The translations under genes were made by a program, and so were the position numbers. 64,000 bases of DNA from Pseudomonas fluorescens HK44 (GTDB lineage Bacteria; Pseudomonadota; Gammaproteobacteria; Pseudomonadales; Pseudomonadaceae). Below the pieces are notes generated by a model. It saw nothing but the letters and a program-made list of their open reading frames with translations. It was not told where the DNA came from and did not search any database. Positions 7,986 to 16,514 of the stretch are shown here, piece after piece (position 1 is the first letter of the stretch; each line of letters begins with the position of its first letter). The DNA is taken from contig NZ_AFOY02000004.1 of NCBI RefSeq assembly GCF_000217955.3, positions 124,001-188,000 of the forward strand. Reading direction: 5' to 3'.

Positions 7986-9260
7986 CTATTGCTTTTGCGG
8001 GTCGAACTGCTTGTCCTTGATAAACAGCGCGGGAATCACACCGCAGATGAAGTAGGCCGCTCCCATGACCAGGAAACCCACACCGATCGAACCATGAGAG
8101 GCGAGGAACCCAATAGCAGCCGGAGCAATTGCAGCGCCCAGACGCCCAATATTGTAGGCACCGCCTACGGCAGACCCGCGAAATTTGGCTTCGAAGCTTT
8201 CGGTCATGTATGTGGCGTTCACACCGTATGGAATACCATACAAAAAGCCGAATACCACCAGCATCCAGAGTATGTTTTCCTGGCTTTGGAACAGCACGAT
8301 GACCGGCAGGAAAACCGCGGTCCCCAAGGCCCCAAAGGCGAACACGGTACGACGCCCGATACAATCAGCCGCCAGGCCAGCAAGAATTTTTCCCAGGATC
8401 ATGGCGGTGTATGTGCCGACCATGTATCCGGTCATGGATTTGAGATTCATGCCCAGTTCGCTTTCCAGGTACGTCGGCATCCAGTTGTTCACGCCGTAGT
8501 AACCGAACTGTAGAAAGCCTGCAGTCAGCGCCCAGAAGATAAACATCCGGCTGGCTTTCGGATCACTGAAGATCAGTTTGTACATGCTTTCGCGCTTTTC
8601 GGAGAGCCGATTTTGGACGCCCGTGATTTTCTTCCTGGTGCGCTCGGCCTGAGCGTTAATCCAGGCTTGTGGCTCCGGCACGAAACGTTGCATCACCATT
8701 GCCAGGATCACCGGAACAATCGCGATGTAAAACAGCCAGCGCCAGCCATGGCTCGGCAGTATCCAACCCGCTAGCAGCGTCGCAACGATATACCCCACTG
8801 ACCAGCCTGCCTGCAGGGTGCCGAGTACCGTTGTGCGGTAGCGGGTGGGCACATATTCGGACATCAGCGTATTGCACGCCACGTACAGTGCGCCGATCCC
8901 TAGCGAGGCGACAAAACGGGTGATCGCGAACTGCCAATAGCTATGCGTCAGGCCTAAAACAGCGGTGCCGACGGAAAACAGTACGATACTCCAGACTACG
9001 GTTTTCACCCGGCCGAAGCGATCGCAGGCCCAGCCACCGTAGATGCCGCCAATGGCCATCCCAGCCAGGGTGAAGCTACCCAGACTGCCAGCTTCTACGT
9101 TGCTCAGGCCGAATTCAGCCTTCAGGCTGCTGAGGCTGTAGGAAAGCAGCATCAGATCGGCACCGTCGATCAACAATCCAAGAAAGCAGAATATGAAGAC
9201 CAGCACCCAGGTACTGGTTTTGGCGTGCGTAGTCACACTCGCCTGAGCTGCAGCGTCCAT
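7986..9260 (-). CDS. MFS organic-acid transporter (AAHS-like)
   Basis: A 424-residue major facilitator protein. The first helix has LLIDGADLMLLSYSLSSL, a variant of the AAHS DG-x-D signature, and loop 2-3 has GGWACDRFGR. The frame is open to 9296, but the ATG at 9260 has an AAGG site and gives the usual N-terminus. It lies downstream of an acyl-CoA dehydrogenase in the same direction as an IclR regulator. In Acinetobacter dca clusters an MFS transporter (DcaK) accompanies dicarboxylate beta-oxidation, so import of a dicarboxylic or aromatic acid is a fair inference. It ends convergent with the salicylate operon. Confidence 0.8.
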   Translation of the reverse strand: MDAAAQASVTTHAKTSTWVLVFIFCFLGLLIDGADLMLLSYSLSSLKAEFGLSNVEAGSLGSFTLAGMAIGGIYGGWACDRFGRVKTVVWSIVLFSVGTAVLGLTHSYWQFAITRFVASLGIGALYVACNTLMSEYVPTRYRTTVLGTLQAGWSVGYIVATLLAGWILPSHGWRWLFYIAIVPVILAMVMQRFVPEPQAWINAQAERTRKKITGVQNRLSEKRESMYKLIFSDPKASRMFIFWALTAGFLQFGYYGVNNWMPTYLESELGMNLKSMTGYMVGTYTAMILGKILAGLAADCIGRRTVFAFGALGTAVFLPVIVLFQSQENILWMLVVFGFLYGIPYGVNATYMTESFEAKFRGSAVGGAYNIGRLGAAIAPAAIGFLASHGSIGVGFLVMGAAYFICGVIPALFIKDKQFDPQKQ

Positions 9261-9324
9261 GGTGTTACCTTTTTTGTATTTATTTGGGGAGGGCACTTGA
9301 ATCGGAAATTGAAAGCCAGGAGCC

Positions 9325-10479
9325 TCAGCGTTGAGCGTCGCGGATCATGTTTCGGGCGATGACTATCTGCTGAATCTGGGTAGTGCCTTCGTAAATGCGG
9401 AACAGGCGAACATCCCGGTAGAAGCGTTCGATGGCGTACTCGCTCACGTAGCCGGCACCACCATGAATCTGCACGCAACGGTCGGCGACCCGTCCGCACA
9501 TTTCAGTGGAGAACATCTTGGCGCAGGAGGCTTCGGTGCTTACGTTACGTCCGTCGTCACGCTTGCGTGCGGCATCCAGCACCATGCAACGGCTCGCATA
9601 GATTTCAGCCTTGCTGTCGGCAAGCATGGCCTGGATGAGTTGGAACTCGGCGATTGGTTGACCGAACTGTTTGCGTTCCAGCGCGTAACGCAAGGCATCG
9701 TCGAGCATCCGCTCGGCGGCGCCGACACTCAGGGCCGCAATATGCAGGCGACCCTTGTCGAGCACTTTCATCGCAGTCTTGAAGCCTACGCCTTCGACAC
9801 CGCCGATCAATTGGCTGGCCGGGACTCGCGCATTCTCGAATATGACGTCGCAGGTGTGAGCACCCTTGTGGCCCATTTTGTGGTCGGGCTTGCCCAGCGA
9901 AACACCGGGTGTGCCGCGCTCGACAATGAACGCGCTGATGCCGGCGGCGCCTTTTATCTGGGGATTGGTTCGCGCCATGACAGTATAGATTCCGGCATGT
10001 GGGGCATTGGTGATGAAGCGCTTGGTGCCATTGAGAATGTAGCTGTCGCCGTCGCGCACGGCGTTGGTTTTGAGCGAGGCGGCGTCTGAGCCTGCGTCAG
10101 GCTCCGTCAGGCAGAAGGAGCTGAGCAGCTCGCCACTGGCCAACTTGGGCAGGTAGTAATGTTTCTGTTCCTCAGTACCGTCCAGGAGGATACCGATTGA
10201 GCCGATCCCGTTATTGGTTCCGATGTAAGAGCGAAACGCTGGTGAAGTGCGGCCTAGCTCGAAGGCGATATTCACTTCTTCCTCCATCGTGACGCCCAAA
10301 CCACCAAACTCTTCCGGGAGCGTCAGGCCGAACAAACCCATTTCCCTCATCTGCTCGACGATATCTTGGGGGATAGCGTCGGTGTCAGCCACTTCGTTTT
10401 CACGGGGAATCAGCACCTCGCTAACGAACTGACGAAGGGAATCCAACAACATCTGCAGGGTTTCGGTATCACGGATCAT
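9325..10479 (-). CDS. Acyl-CoA dehydrogenase
   Basis: A 384-residue flavoprotein of the acyl-CoA dehydrogenase family, introducing an alpha,beta double bond into a CoA thioester. Visible motifs are the FAD/substrate stretch FCLTEPDAGSDA, the second signature RKQFGQPIAEFQ, QIHGGAGYVSEY, and the C-terminal RIYEGTTQIQ, whose Glu is at the catalytic-base position of medium-chain enzymes. The start at 10479 is chosen for its AGGAG site; the frame is open 7 codons further. Electrons would go to the EtfBA pair encoded nearby. With hydratase, dehydrogenase, thiolase and CoA-transferase genes across the IclR gene it completes a beta-oxidation cycle. Adipyl-CoA or a similar dicarboxylyl-CoA is a reasonable substrate guess. 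Confidence 0.88.
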   Translation of the reverse strand: MIRDTETLQMLLDSLRQFVSEVLIPRENEVADTDAIPQDIVEQMREMGLFGLTLPEEFGGLGVTMEEEVNIAFELGRTSPAFRSYIGTNNGIGSIGILLDGTEEQKHYYLPKLASGELLSSFCLTEPDAGSDAASLKTNAVRDGDSYILNGTKRFITNAPHAGIYTVMARTNPQIKGAAGISAFIVERGTPGVSLGKPDHKMGHKGAHTCDVIFENARVPASQLIGGVEGVGFKTAMKVLDKGRLHIAALSVGAAERMLDDALRYALERKQFGQPIAEFQLIQAMLADSKAEIYASRCMVLDAARKRDDGRNVSTEASCAKMFSTEMCGRVADRCVQIHGGAGYVSEYAIERFYRDVRLFRIYEGTTQIQQIVIARNMIRDAQR

Positions 10480-10490
10480 GTGCGCTCCTG

Positions 10491-10517
10491 CGGCTCGCAA
10501 AAGCGAGCCGGTTTTTT
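10491..10517 (+). terminator. Terminator-like hairpin facing against the local genes
   Basis: CGGCTCGC, loop AAAA, GCGAGCCG then G and six Ts on the plus strand. Both flanking genes run on the minus strand, so this intrinsic terminator is oriented to stop antisense transcription. For minus-strand messages it is a hairpin ending just before the acyl-CoA dehydrogenase ribosome binding site. Confidence 0.6.
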
Positions 10518-10539
10518 AGGGCGCCGTTACTCCGTTGCG

Positions 10540-11406
10540 TCAGCGAGCAGCGGCGCCAATGTTATTGACCATGTTGATCAGGCGAGGCCCGATATCGTCC
10601 ACGAGCTGTTCACGGGGTAGCTGAAAGCTCGGTCCACCGCAGTTGAAGGTGAGTAACCCGTACTGCGGGTGTAGCAATGGCACTGCAACGGAGTTGACGT
10701 CGCGGTGCCACTCACCGATCGACAGGCAGAAGCCGTAGTCGGCGAAATCCCTGAACGCTTTATCCAGCCCCTTGCGAATGGCTGGCCATTGCTCCGATTC
10801 ACGCTGGCGAATGTGGTCGAGCAGAAACTCCCGCTCGGTTTCCGACATCGCCGCAAGGCATGCCCGGCCCACCGAACTCTGTGCCAGTGGCAGGTAGCTG
10901 CCGATCTGCCGCCGCATGGTCATGTTGCCCTGACCCTGAACCACATCCAGGTAAACCATCTGAAGACGATCCCGGGCGGCCATGGCGACGGCGGCCTGAG
11001 CGTGATTGGCCAATTCCTCCATCAAGGGATGAGCCACCGTGCGAATCGCCAGATTCGACAACATGGCGTAACCGAAACCCAACACACCTACGTCCAGCTG
11101 ATACTTGCCTGAATGCACTTCACGCTTGAGGCAGCCCAGGCGCATCAACGTATTGGTCAGACGCGTCACCGTCGGTTTGGGCAGGCCGGTCATTCGCGCC
11201 AGATCCTGATTGCCCAGTACGTTGTCGCGCGGGGTGAAACACCTCATCAGCTCAAGTCCGCGTGCCAACGCCGTTACGAACTGACCACTGTTCTCGTCTT
11301 CGCTCAGCGCGCTGGCGGGATCCAGCATGCCCATCTTCAGTAAGCCGATTTCATCCGCTCCTTTCGTCTTGTCCACGGCTTGGTGATCTGTCTTGTTGCG
11401 ACCCAT
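10540..11406 (-). CDS. IclR-family transcriptional regulator
   Basis: A 288-residue IclR-type protein. After an N-terminal extension of about 45 residues comes the winged helix-turn-helix (DLARMTGLPKPTVTRLTNTL) and then the effector-binding domain (YAMLSNLAIRTVAHPLMEEL, PLAQSSVGRACLAAM, GFCLSIGEWHRDVNSVAVPL). The frame is open to 11484, but the ATG at 11406 has a GAGG site. Relatives such as PcaR, PcaU and PobR control aromatic and dicarboxylate catabolism. The gene sits between two oppositely directed halves of a beta-oxidation cluster. Two TTTCG-N5-CGAAA dyads in the region upstream of its start are likely its operators. The effector is unknown. Confidence 0.88.
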   Translation of the reverse strand: MGRNKTDHQAVDKTKGADEIGLLKMGMLDPASALSEDENSGQFVTALARGLELMRCFTPRDNVLGNQDLARMTGLPKPTVTRLTNTLMRLGCLKREVHSGKYQLDVGVLGFGYAMLSNLAIRTVAHPLMEELANHAQAAVAMAARDRLQMVYLDVVQGQGNMTMRRQIGSYLPLAQSSVGRACLAAMSETEREFLLDHIRQRESEQWPAIRKGLDKAFRDFADYGFCLSIGEWHRDVNSVAVPLLHPQYGLLTFNCGGPSFQLPREQLVDDIGPRLINMVNNIGAAAR

Positions 11407-11441
11407 GGTAGAACCTCGCTTTCGAGAAATGCAAGAAAATA

Positions 11442-11472
11442 AAATACAATTTCGCCTGTCGAAATTGTATTT
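11442..11472. promoter_or_regulatory. Candidate IclR operator 1
   Basis: A perfect 13-bp inverted repeat, AAATACAATTTCG and CGAAATTGTATTT, separated by CCTGT. It lies 36 bp upstream of the IclR gene start. Its core TTTCG-N5-CGAAA recurs in operator 2. The position suits autoregulation. Confidence 0.7.
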
Positions 11473-11534
11473 GGTGCTAAACAAAAAACCAATCTATTTA
11501 TGAAAAGCTTGTAATGCACTGTAAATAAGAGGTT

Positions 11535-11553
11535 AAACCAAATTTATTGGTTT
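11535..11553. promoter_or_regulatory. Additional inverted repeat in the divergent region
   Basis: AAACCAA-ATTTA-TTGGTTT, a 7-bp perfect dyad with the same 5-nt spacing, midway between the two TTTCG dyads in an AT-rich stretch. It could be a further regulator site or part of the divergent promoters. Confidence 0.35.
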
Positions 11554-11609
11554 GCCTGTTTACAGAAATTTAGAAGCGTATCTATGATTGATCGTTATTA
11601 CGGTATTAA

Positions 11610-11626
11610 GTTTCGTATATCGAAAC
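11610..11626. promoter_or_regulatory. Candidate IclR operator 2
   Basis: GTTTCG-TATAT-CGAAAC, a 6-bp dyad with a 5-nt spacer, ending 17 bp before the enoyl-CoA hydratase start. It shares the TTTCG-N5-CGAAA core with operator 1. The position just before the ribosome binding site (AGAGG) suggests repression, or a start site close to the gene. Confidence 0.65.
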
Positions 11627-11643
11627 AAAAATAAGAGGTAGGT

Positions 11644-12429
11644 ATGGACTCCCAGCTTAAAGCTGTAGTGGATCTGCACATCCGCGATGACGCCGTTGCC
11701 GTCGTACGGATCCAGCGGCCCGAAGTCAAAAACGCACTTAACAGCGCTGTGCGCGAACAGTTGGCGGAAATCTTTCGTGATCTGGCCGGCAATGATCAGG
11801 TGCGTGCGATCGTCCTCACCGGGGGTGAACAGTGCTTTGTCGCCGGTGCCGACATCCGCGAGTTTGCCGAGGCCAGTCCTATCGAGATGTACCGCCGCCA
11901 CACGGAGTACTTGTGGGAGGCCATTGCTCGTTGCCCTAAACCAGTGATCGCTGCAGTCAATGGTTTCGCCTTGGGGGGCGGCTGCGAATTGGCGATGCAC
12001 TGCGACATTATCGTTGCAGGGCAATCGGCACGCTTCGGTCAGCCGGAGGTAAAGCTTGGCCTGATGCCGGGCGCCGGTGGCACCCAACGCCTGATTCGCG
12101 CCGTCGGGAAATTTCAGGCGATGCGTATAGCACTAACGGGCTGCCTGGTCGCGGCACCCGAAGCGCTTGCCATGGGCATGGTCAGCGAGGTGGTGAGTGA
12201 CGAACGCACAGTGCCGCGAGCGCTTGAGCTGGCTGCTGAAATAGCCGCGTTGCCGCCGCTGGCTGTCGCGCAGATCAAGGAAGTGATGTTGCTCGGTGCC
12301 GACTTGCCCCTGGACAGCGCACTGGCGTTGGAGCGCAAGGCGTTTCAGTTGCTGTTCGATTCCAGGGATCAGAAAGAAGGCGCCAGTGCCTTTCTTCAAA
12401 AACGCAAAGCCACCTTCTCGGGAGAGTGA
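11644..12429 (+). CDS. Enoyl-CoA hydratase
   Basis: A 261-residue crotonase-superfamily protein that hydrates 2-enoyl-CoA to 3-hydroxyacyl-CoA. It has the oxyanion-hole segments GADIREFAE (about 69-77) and NGFALGGGCELAMHCD (about 105-120). The two catalytic Glu positions fall in GGGCELAM and FGQPEVKLGLMPGAGGTQRL. The length is standard. It is the first gene of the plus-strand operon, preceded by a candidate IclR operator and an AGAGG site, and ends 3 nt before the next start. It is similar in kind to PaaF/DcaE enzymes of phenylacetate and dicarboxylate degradation. Confidence 0.9.
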   Translation: MDSQLKAVVDLHIRDDAVAVVRIQRPEVKNALNSAVREQLAEIFRDLAGNDQVRAIVLTGGEQCFVAGADIREFAEASPIEMYRRHTEYLWEAIARCPKPVIAAVNGFALGGGCELAMHCDIIVAGQSARFGQPEVKLGLMPGAGGTQRLIRAVGKFQAMRIALTGCLVAAPEALAMGMVSEVVSDERTVPRALELAAEIAALPPLAVAQIKEVMLLGADLPLDSALALERKAFQLLFDSRDQKEGASAFLQKRKATFSGE

Positions 12430-12432
12430 TTC

Positions 12433-13962
12433 ATGACACGCGAGATCAACCATATGGCGGTTGTGGGGGCTGGCATCATGGGCACCGGCATTGCCCAGAT
12501 TGCAGCCCAGGCCGGTATTCAGGTTCTGCTGTTTGATAACCGCGAAGGCGCCGCCCAAGCCGCTCTCGATAACCTTGAACAGACACTGGACAAGCTGGTG
12601 AGCAAGGGCAAGGTCCTCGCCGCAGACGCACAGGCCACACGCGATCGCCTGCGGGTAGCGACCGCTCTGACCGAGCTCAAGGACGTCGACCTGGTCGTCG
12701 AAGCGATTATTGAGCGCCTCGATGCCAAGCAGGCTTTGCTCGCACAACTTGAAGCCGTCGTCGGTGATGATTGCATTCTGGCAACCAATACCTCGTCGCT
12801 ATCTGTGACCAGCATCGCCCGGGAATGTCGGAGTCCTGAACGTGTCGCAGGTTTCCACTTCTTCAACCCGGTGCCACTGATGAAAGTCGTTGAAGTCATC
12901 GATGGCCTTGCCAGTGATCCGAAAGTGGGTGATCGCTTGCAGGCGTTGGCGGCGCGCATGGGCCATCGTGGTATTAGGGCAAAGGACACGCCAGGTTTCA
13001 TCATTAACCATGCGGGACGAGCCTACAGCACCGAAGCCCTGCAAATTCTCAAGGAAGGCGTGACTGAGCCCGCCGAGATTGATCGCATCCTGCGCGAAGG
13101 CTTGGGTTTTCGCATGGGGCCGCTGGAGTTGTTCGACCTGACAGCCCTGGATGTCTCGCACCCGGTGATCGAGTCGATCTACAACCAGTTTTACCAAGAG
13201 CCTCGATATCGCCCGGCTGCATTGACTCGGCAGATGCTTGAGGCTGGTTACGTCGGTCGCAAGGTTGGGCGCGGCTTTTACCGATACGCCAACGGCCAGA
13301 TGGTTGATCCGCCCCAGGCACAGACAGTGCCGGTAGTAGAGACTCTGCCGCCGGTGTGGCTGGGCACCGAGAACGAGGCCGATCGTGCCAGCCTTACGGT
13401 TTTGCTGGAACAGTTGGGCGCGCAGGTAGAGCGGGGTGCCACGCCGTCCAGCGAAGCACTCTGCTTATTGGCGCCCTATGGCCTGGATGCCACCTGTGCC
13501 GCAGAGTGCTTTGCCACCGACCCGGAGCGCACGGTATGCATCGACCCGCTGCTCGACTGCGCTCGCTACCGCACGCTGATGGTGAACCCGGCAACCCGAC
13601 TCGACATGCGCAATGCCGCGCATGCGTTGCTAGCTCGCGACGGCGTCGGTGTCAGCGTGATCAATGACAGTGTCGGCTTCATCGCCCAACGGGTGCTGGC
13701 GATGATCGTCAACTTGGCCGGCGATATCGTCCAACAGCGCATCGCCAGTGTCGAAGACCTGGATGAGGGCGTGCGCCGGGGTCTGGGTTATCCGCAGGGG
13801 CCGTTGGCCTGGGGCGACAATGTCGGCAGCAAACGCTTGCTGACCATCCTGCAGCGCATGACTGAATTGACCGGGGATCCGCGTTACCGGCCTGGCCCTT
13901 GGCTGCGCCGACGCGCCACCCTTGGCCTGTCGCTGTGCCACACCGAACTGACACTGACCTGA
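12433..13962 (+). CDS. 3-Hydroxyacyl-CoA dehydrogenase (two C-terminal domains)
   Basis: A 509-residue enzyme oxidising 3-hydroxyacyl-CoA to 3-oxoacyl-CoA with NAD+. The N-terminal Rossmann motif is VVGAGIMGTGIAQIAAQAG (about 10-28). NTSSLSVTSIA and the catalytic His in VAGFHFFNPVPLMKVVEV follow, then DTPGFIINHAGRAY. A first C-terminal domain ends near GRKVGRGFYRY, and a second (about 385-495) contains DSVGFIAQRVLAMIVN. This tandem architecture and length match PaaH/PaaC and DcaH, which act on 3-hydroxyadipyl-CoA. It lies between the hydratase and thiolase genes. Confidence 0.9.
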   Translation: MTREINHMAVVGAGIMGTGIAQIAAQAGIQVLLFDNREGAAQAALDNLEQTLDKLVSKGKVLAADAQATRDRLRVATALTELKDVDLVVEAIIERLDAKQALLAQLEAVVGDDCILATNTSSLSVTSIARECRSPERVAGFHFFNPVPLMKVVEVIDGLASDPKVGDRLQALAARMGHRGIRAKDTPGFIINHAGRAYSTEALQILKEGVTEPAEIDRILREGLGFRMGPLELFDLTALDVSHPVIESIYNQFYQEPRYRPAALTRQMLEAGYVGRKVGRGFYRYANGQMVDPPQAQTVPVVETLPPVWLGTENEADRASLTVLLEQLGAQVERGATPSSEALCLLAPYGLDATCAAECFATDPERTVCIDPLLDCARYRTLMVNPATRLDMRNAAHALLARDGVGVSVINDSVGFIAQRVLAMIVNLAGDIVQQRIASVEDLDEGVRRGLGYPQGPLAWGDNVGSKRLLTILQRMTELTGDPRYRPGPWLRRRATLGLSLCHTELTLT

Positions 13963-13986
13963 CCTTTTAACGCCTAGGATACTTCC

Positions 13987-15189
13987 ATGCTCGACGCCTA
14001 CATCTTTGCAGGGTTGCGGACTCCCTTTGGTCGTCACGGTGGTGCACTTGCATCCGTGCGACCTGATGATCTTGCAGCTCATGTGATTCGAGAATTGCTT
14101 GCGCGATTTGCCATCCCAGGTGATGCCATCGAGGACGTGATTCTCGGCAATACCAACCAGGCAGGAGAGGACAGTCGTAACATCGCCCGCCATGCTGCGC
14201 TACTCGCCGGTTTGCCGGTGACGGTACCGGGGCAGACGGTCAATCGTTTGTGCGCCAGTGGTCTGGCCGCGGTGATCGATGCGGCCCGCGCAGTGACCTG
14301 CAAGGAAGGCGAACTGTTCATTGCGGGTGGGGTGGAAAGCATGTCACGCGCGCCATTTGTTATGGCCAAGGCTGAAGCCGCCTACAGCCGTGAGTTGACG
14401 GTGTTCGACAGCACCATCGGCGCGCGTTTTCCCAACCCGAAGATCGTCTCCGAATTTGGCAATGACAGCATGCCTCAGACGGGAGATAACGTGGCTCACG
14501 AGTACGGTATTGACCGAACACAGGCCGACATTTTTGCAGCAGGCTCGCAGGCGCGTTACGAAGCCGCACGCAAGTCCGGCTTCTTCGCTGACGAACTGCT
14601 TGCGGTGAGCGTACCCAATGGCCGAAAGACACCGCCCAACGTGGTCGAGCAGGACGAACACCCGCGCCCGCAATCGGATCTCGCTGCCTTGGCTCGTTTG
14701 CAGCCTTTGCTCGAAGGCGGGGTGGTGACAGCGGGCAACGCTTCCGGTGTTAATGATGGAGCCGCGGCACTTCTGATTGGCTCTTCTGCCGCAGGTGAAC
14801 GCCATGGGCTGGTGCCCATGGTGCGAATCCTGTCTGCAGCGGCCGTTGGTGTGGCGCCTCGCATCATGGGTGTGGGCCCGGTCGAGGCAATCCATAAGGC
14901 TTTGGCGCGAGCCGGATTGAGCCTGGCAGAAATGGACATCATCGAAATAAACGAAGCGTTCGCCAGTCAGGTGCTGGGCTGTCTTAAAGGCCTTGGCCTT
15001 GCTTTCGACGATCCCCGCGTAAACCCAAATGGCGGTGCCATTGCGGTAGGGCATCCGCTGGGCGCTTCGGGCGCGCGATTGGCGCTGAGTACCGCACGGG
15101 CTTTGCAGTTAACTGGCAAACGCTACGCCGTGGTCAGTCTATGTATCGGTGTCGGCCAAGGGCTGGCGATGGTTATCCAGCGCGTCTGA
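13987..15189 (+). CDS. Acyl-CoA thiolase (3-oxoadipyl-CoA thiolase-like)
   Basis: A 400-residue thiolase that cleaves 3-oxoacyl-CoA with CoA. Active-site features are the nucleophilic Cys in VNRLCASGLAAV (about 90), His in NPNGGAIAVGHPLGASGAR, and the C-terminal Cys in SLCIGVGQG. The N-terminal DAYIFAGLRTPFGRHGG is typical of PcaF/PaaJ-type 3-oxoadipyl-CoA thiolases, which yield succinyl-CoA and acetyl-CoA. A plain acetyl-CoA acetyltransferase cannot be excluded by eye. It is in the beta-oxidation operon downstream of the 3-hydroxyacyl-CoA dehydrogenase. Confidence 0.9.
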   Translation: MLDAYIFAGLRTPFGRHGGALASVRPDDLAAHVIRELLARFAIPGDAIEDVILGNTNQAGEDSRNIARHAALLAGLPVTVPGQTVNRLCASGLAAVIDAARAVTCKEGELFIAGGVESMSRAPFVMAKAEAAYSRELTVFDSTIGARFPNPKIVSEFGNDSMPQTGDNVAHEYGIDRTQADIFAAGSQARYEAARKSGFFADELLAVSVPNGRKTPPNVVEQDEHPRPQSDLAALARLQPLLEGGVVTAGNASGVNDGAAALLIGSSAAGERHGLVPMVRILSAAAVGVAPRIMGVGPVEAIHKALARAGLSLAEMDIIEINEAFASQVLGCLKGLGLAFDDPRVNPNGGAIAVGHPLGASGARLALSTARALQLTGKRYAVVSLCIGVGQGLAMVIQRV

Positions 15190-15215
15190 ATGCGCGCAAA
15201 AAAAGGTGGTATGAA

Positions 15216-16454
15216 ATGGGCGCTTTGACAGGATACCGCGTGCTCGACTTGAGCCGTGTGCTGGCCGGTCCTTGGTGTGGCCAGACCCTGGCCGACCTGG
15301 GAGCAGAAGTCATCAAGGTTGAACGACCGGGTGCGGGTGACGATACCCGTGGTTGGGGGCCGCCATGGATGAAGGGTCAAAACGATGAGACCACACATGA
15401 GGCCTCCTATTACCAATCGACCAACCGTGGCAAATTATCGGTGGCGCTGAACCTGGCGAGCCCCGAAGGCCAGGAGCTGGTACGTGCGTTGGCCACCGAC
15501 TGTGATGTGCTGATCGAAAACTACAAGGCGGGGTCTTTAGCGAAATACGGGCTGGATTATGCCTCCTTGTCTCAGCTCAATCCGCGGCTGGTGTATTGCT
15601 CAGTGACCGGCTTCGGGCAGACCGGGCCGCGGGCTGCCGAGCCCGGTTATGACTTTATCATCCAGGGCATCGGCGGGCTGATGAGCATCACTGGCGAACG
15701 GGATGACCTGCCCGGTGGAGGCCCGCAGAAAGTTGGCGTTGCGTTTTCCGACCTGATGACAGGGCTTTACTCAACGGTAGCCATTCAGGCAGCGCTGCTC
15801 AGTCGCGAGAAGAGCGGCCTGGGTCAGCACATCGATATGGCGCTGCTTGACGTTCAGGTCGCCACGCTGTGCAACCAGAGCCAGAACTACCTGGCTTCCG
15901 GTAAATCACCCGGCCGCTACGGTAATGCCCATGCCAACATCGTGCCGTATCAGGTATTCCGCGCCAGTGATCAGGATTTCGTTATCGCCTGCGGTAACGA
16001 CTCCCAGTTCGTTGCACTCTGCGAGGCTATCGGTCTAACGGACCTTCCTTCAGACCCTCGCTTTGCGCGCAATGCGGACAGAGTGACGAATCGGGAGGCA
16101 GTCATCGAGACTCTTGCGCAGCATTTTCTCGGCGCCGCCGCCGATGAATGGGTGCGGCGTATTCACCCGCAGGGCGTGCCGATAGGGGTGATCAACAGCA
16201 TTGCCCAGGCACTGGATGAGCCGCAGGTGAAAGCGCGCAATATGCTGGTGAATATCCCCCATCCGCTGAAGGCAGATTTCGTGACGGTAGGCAGCCCCAT
16301 CAAGTTGTCGGGCACGCCGGTGGAGTATCTGCGCCCGGCCCCGATGCTGGGTGAACATACCGATGAAGTTCTCAAGCGTCAGTTGGGGCTGGACGATGAA
16401 CGCCTGGCCGAGTTGAAGGCACGCGGCATCATCGAGCAACTTGGCGAACGCTGA
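15216..16454 (+). CDS. Family III (CaiB/BaiF) CoA-transferase
   Basis: A 412-residue CoA-transferase. It begins MGALTGYRVLDLSRVLAGPW and contains LADLGAEVIKVERPGAGDDTR and RGKLSVALNLASPEGQ. The catalytic Asp position fits GQHIDMALLD. The frame is open upstream to 15141 inside the thiolase gene, but the ATG at 15216 has an AAAGGTGG site and gives the family's usual start. Such enzymes move CoA from a donor such as succinyl-CoA to a carboxylate. Here it would activate the acid entering the beta-oxidation operon, replacing the two-subunit DcaIJ transferase known in Acinetobacter. Confidence 0.88.
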   Translation: MGALTGYRVLDLSRVLAGPWCGQTLADLGAEVIKVERPGAGDDTRGWGPPWMKGQNDETTHEASYYQSTNRGKLSVALNLASPEGQELVRALATDCDVLIENYKAGSLAKYGLDYASLSQLNPRLVYCSVTGFGQTGPRAAEPGYDFIIQGIGGLMSITGERDDLPGGGPQKVGVAFSDLMTGLYSTVAIQAALLSREKSGLGQHIDMALLDVQVATLCNQSQNYLASGKSPGRYGNAHANIVPYQVFRASDQDFVIACGNDSQFVALCEAIGLTDLPSDPRFARNADRVTNREAVIETLAQHFLGAAADEWVRRIHPQGVPIGVINSIAQALDEPQVKARNMLVNIPHPLKADFVTVGSPIKLSGTPVEYLRPAPMLGEHTDEVLKRQLGLDDERLAELKARGIIEQLGER

Positions 16455-16514
16455 TATGCATGACCTCGCACGCCACCTGAGCTGTCGGGTCAATTTTCAC
16501 CATTGGAGCCTGTC

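Noticed and set aside
7926..8513. A 195-residue plus-strand frame
   Set aside because: It is a shadow of the MFS transporter encoded on the other strand and shows no family motif or ribosome binding site.
14344..15054. A 236-residue minus-strand frame
   Set aside because: It is antisense to the thiolase gene, whose catalytic motifs are intact.
16487..16499. A 13-bp match (GGGTCAATTTTCA) to the inner right IS21 repeat, upstream of etfB
   Set aside because: Several exact 13-mer matches are expected by chance in 64 kb, the rest of the IS end is missing, and no duplication is present.
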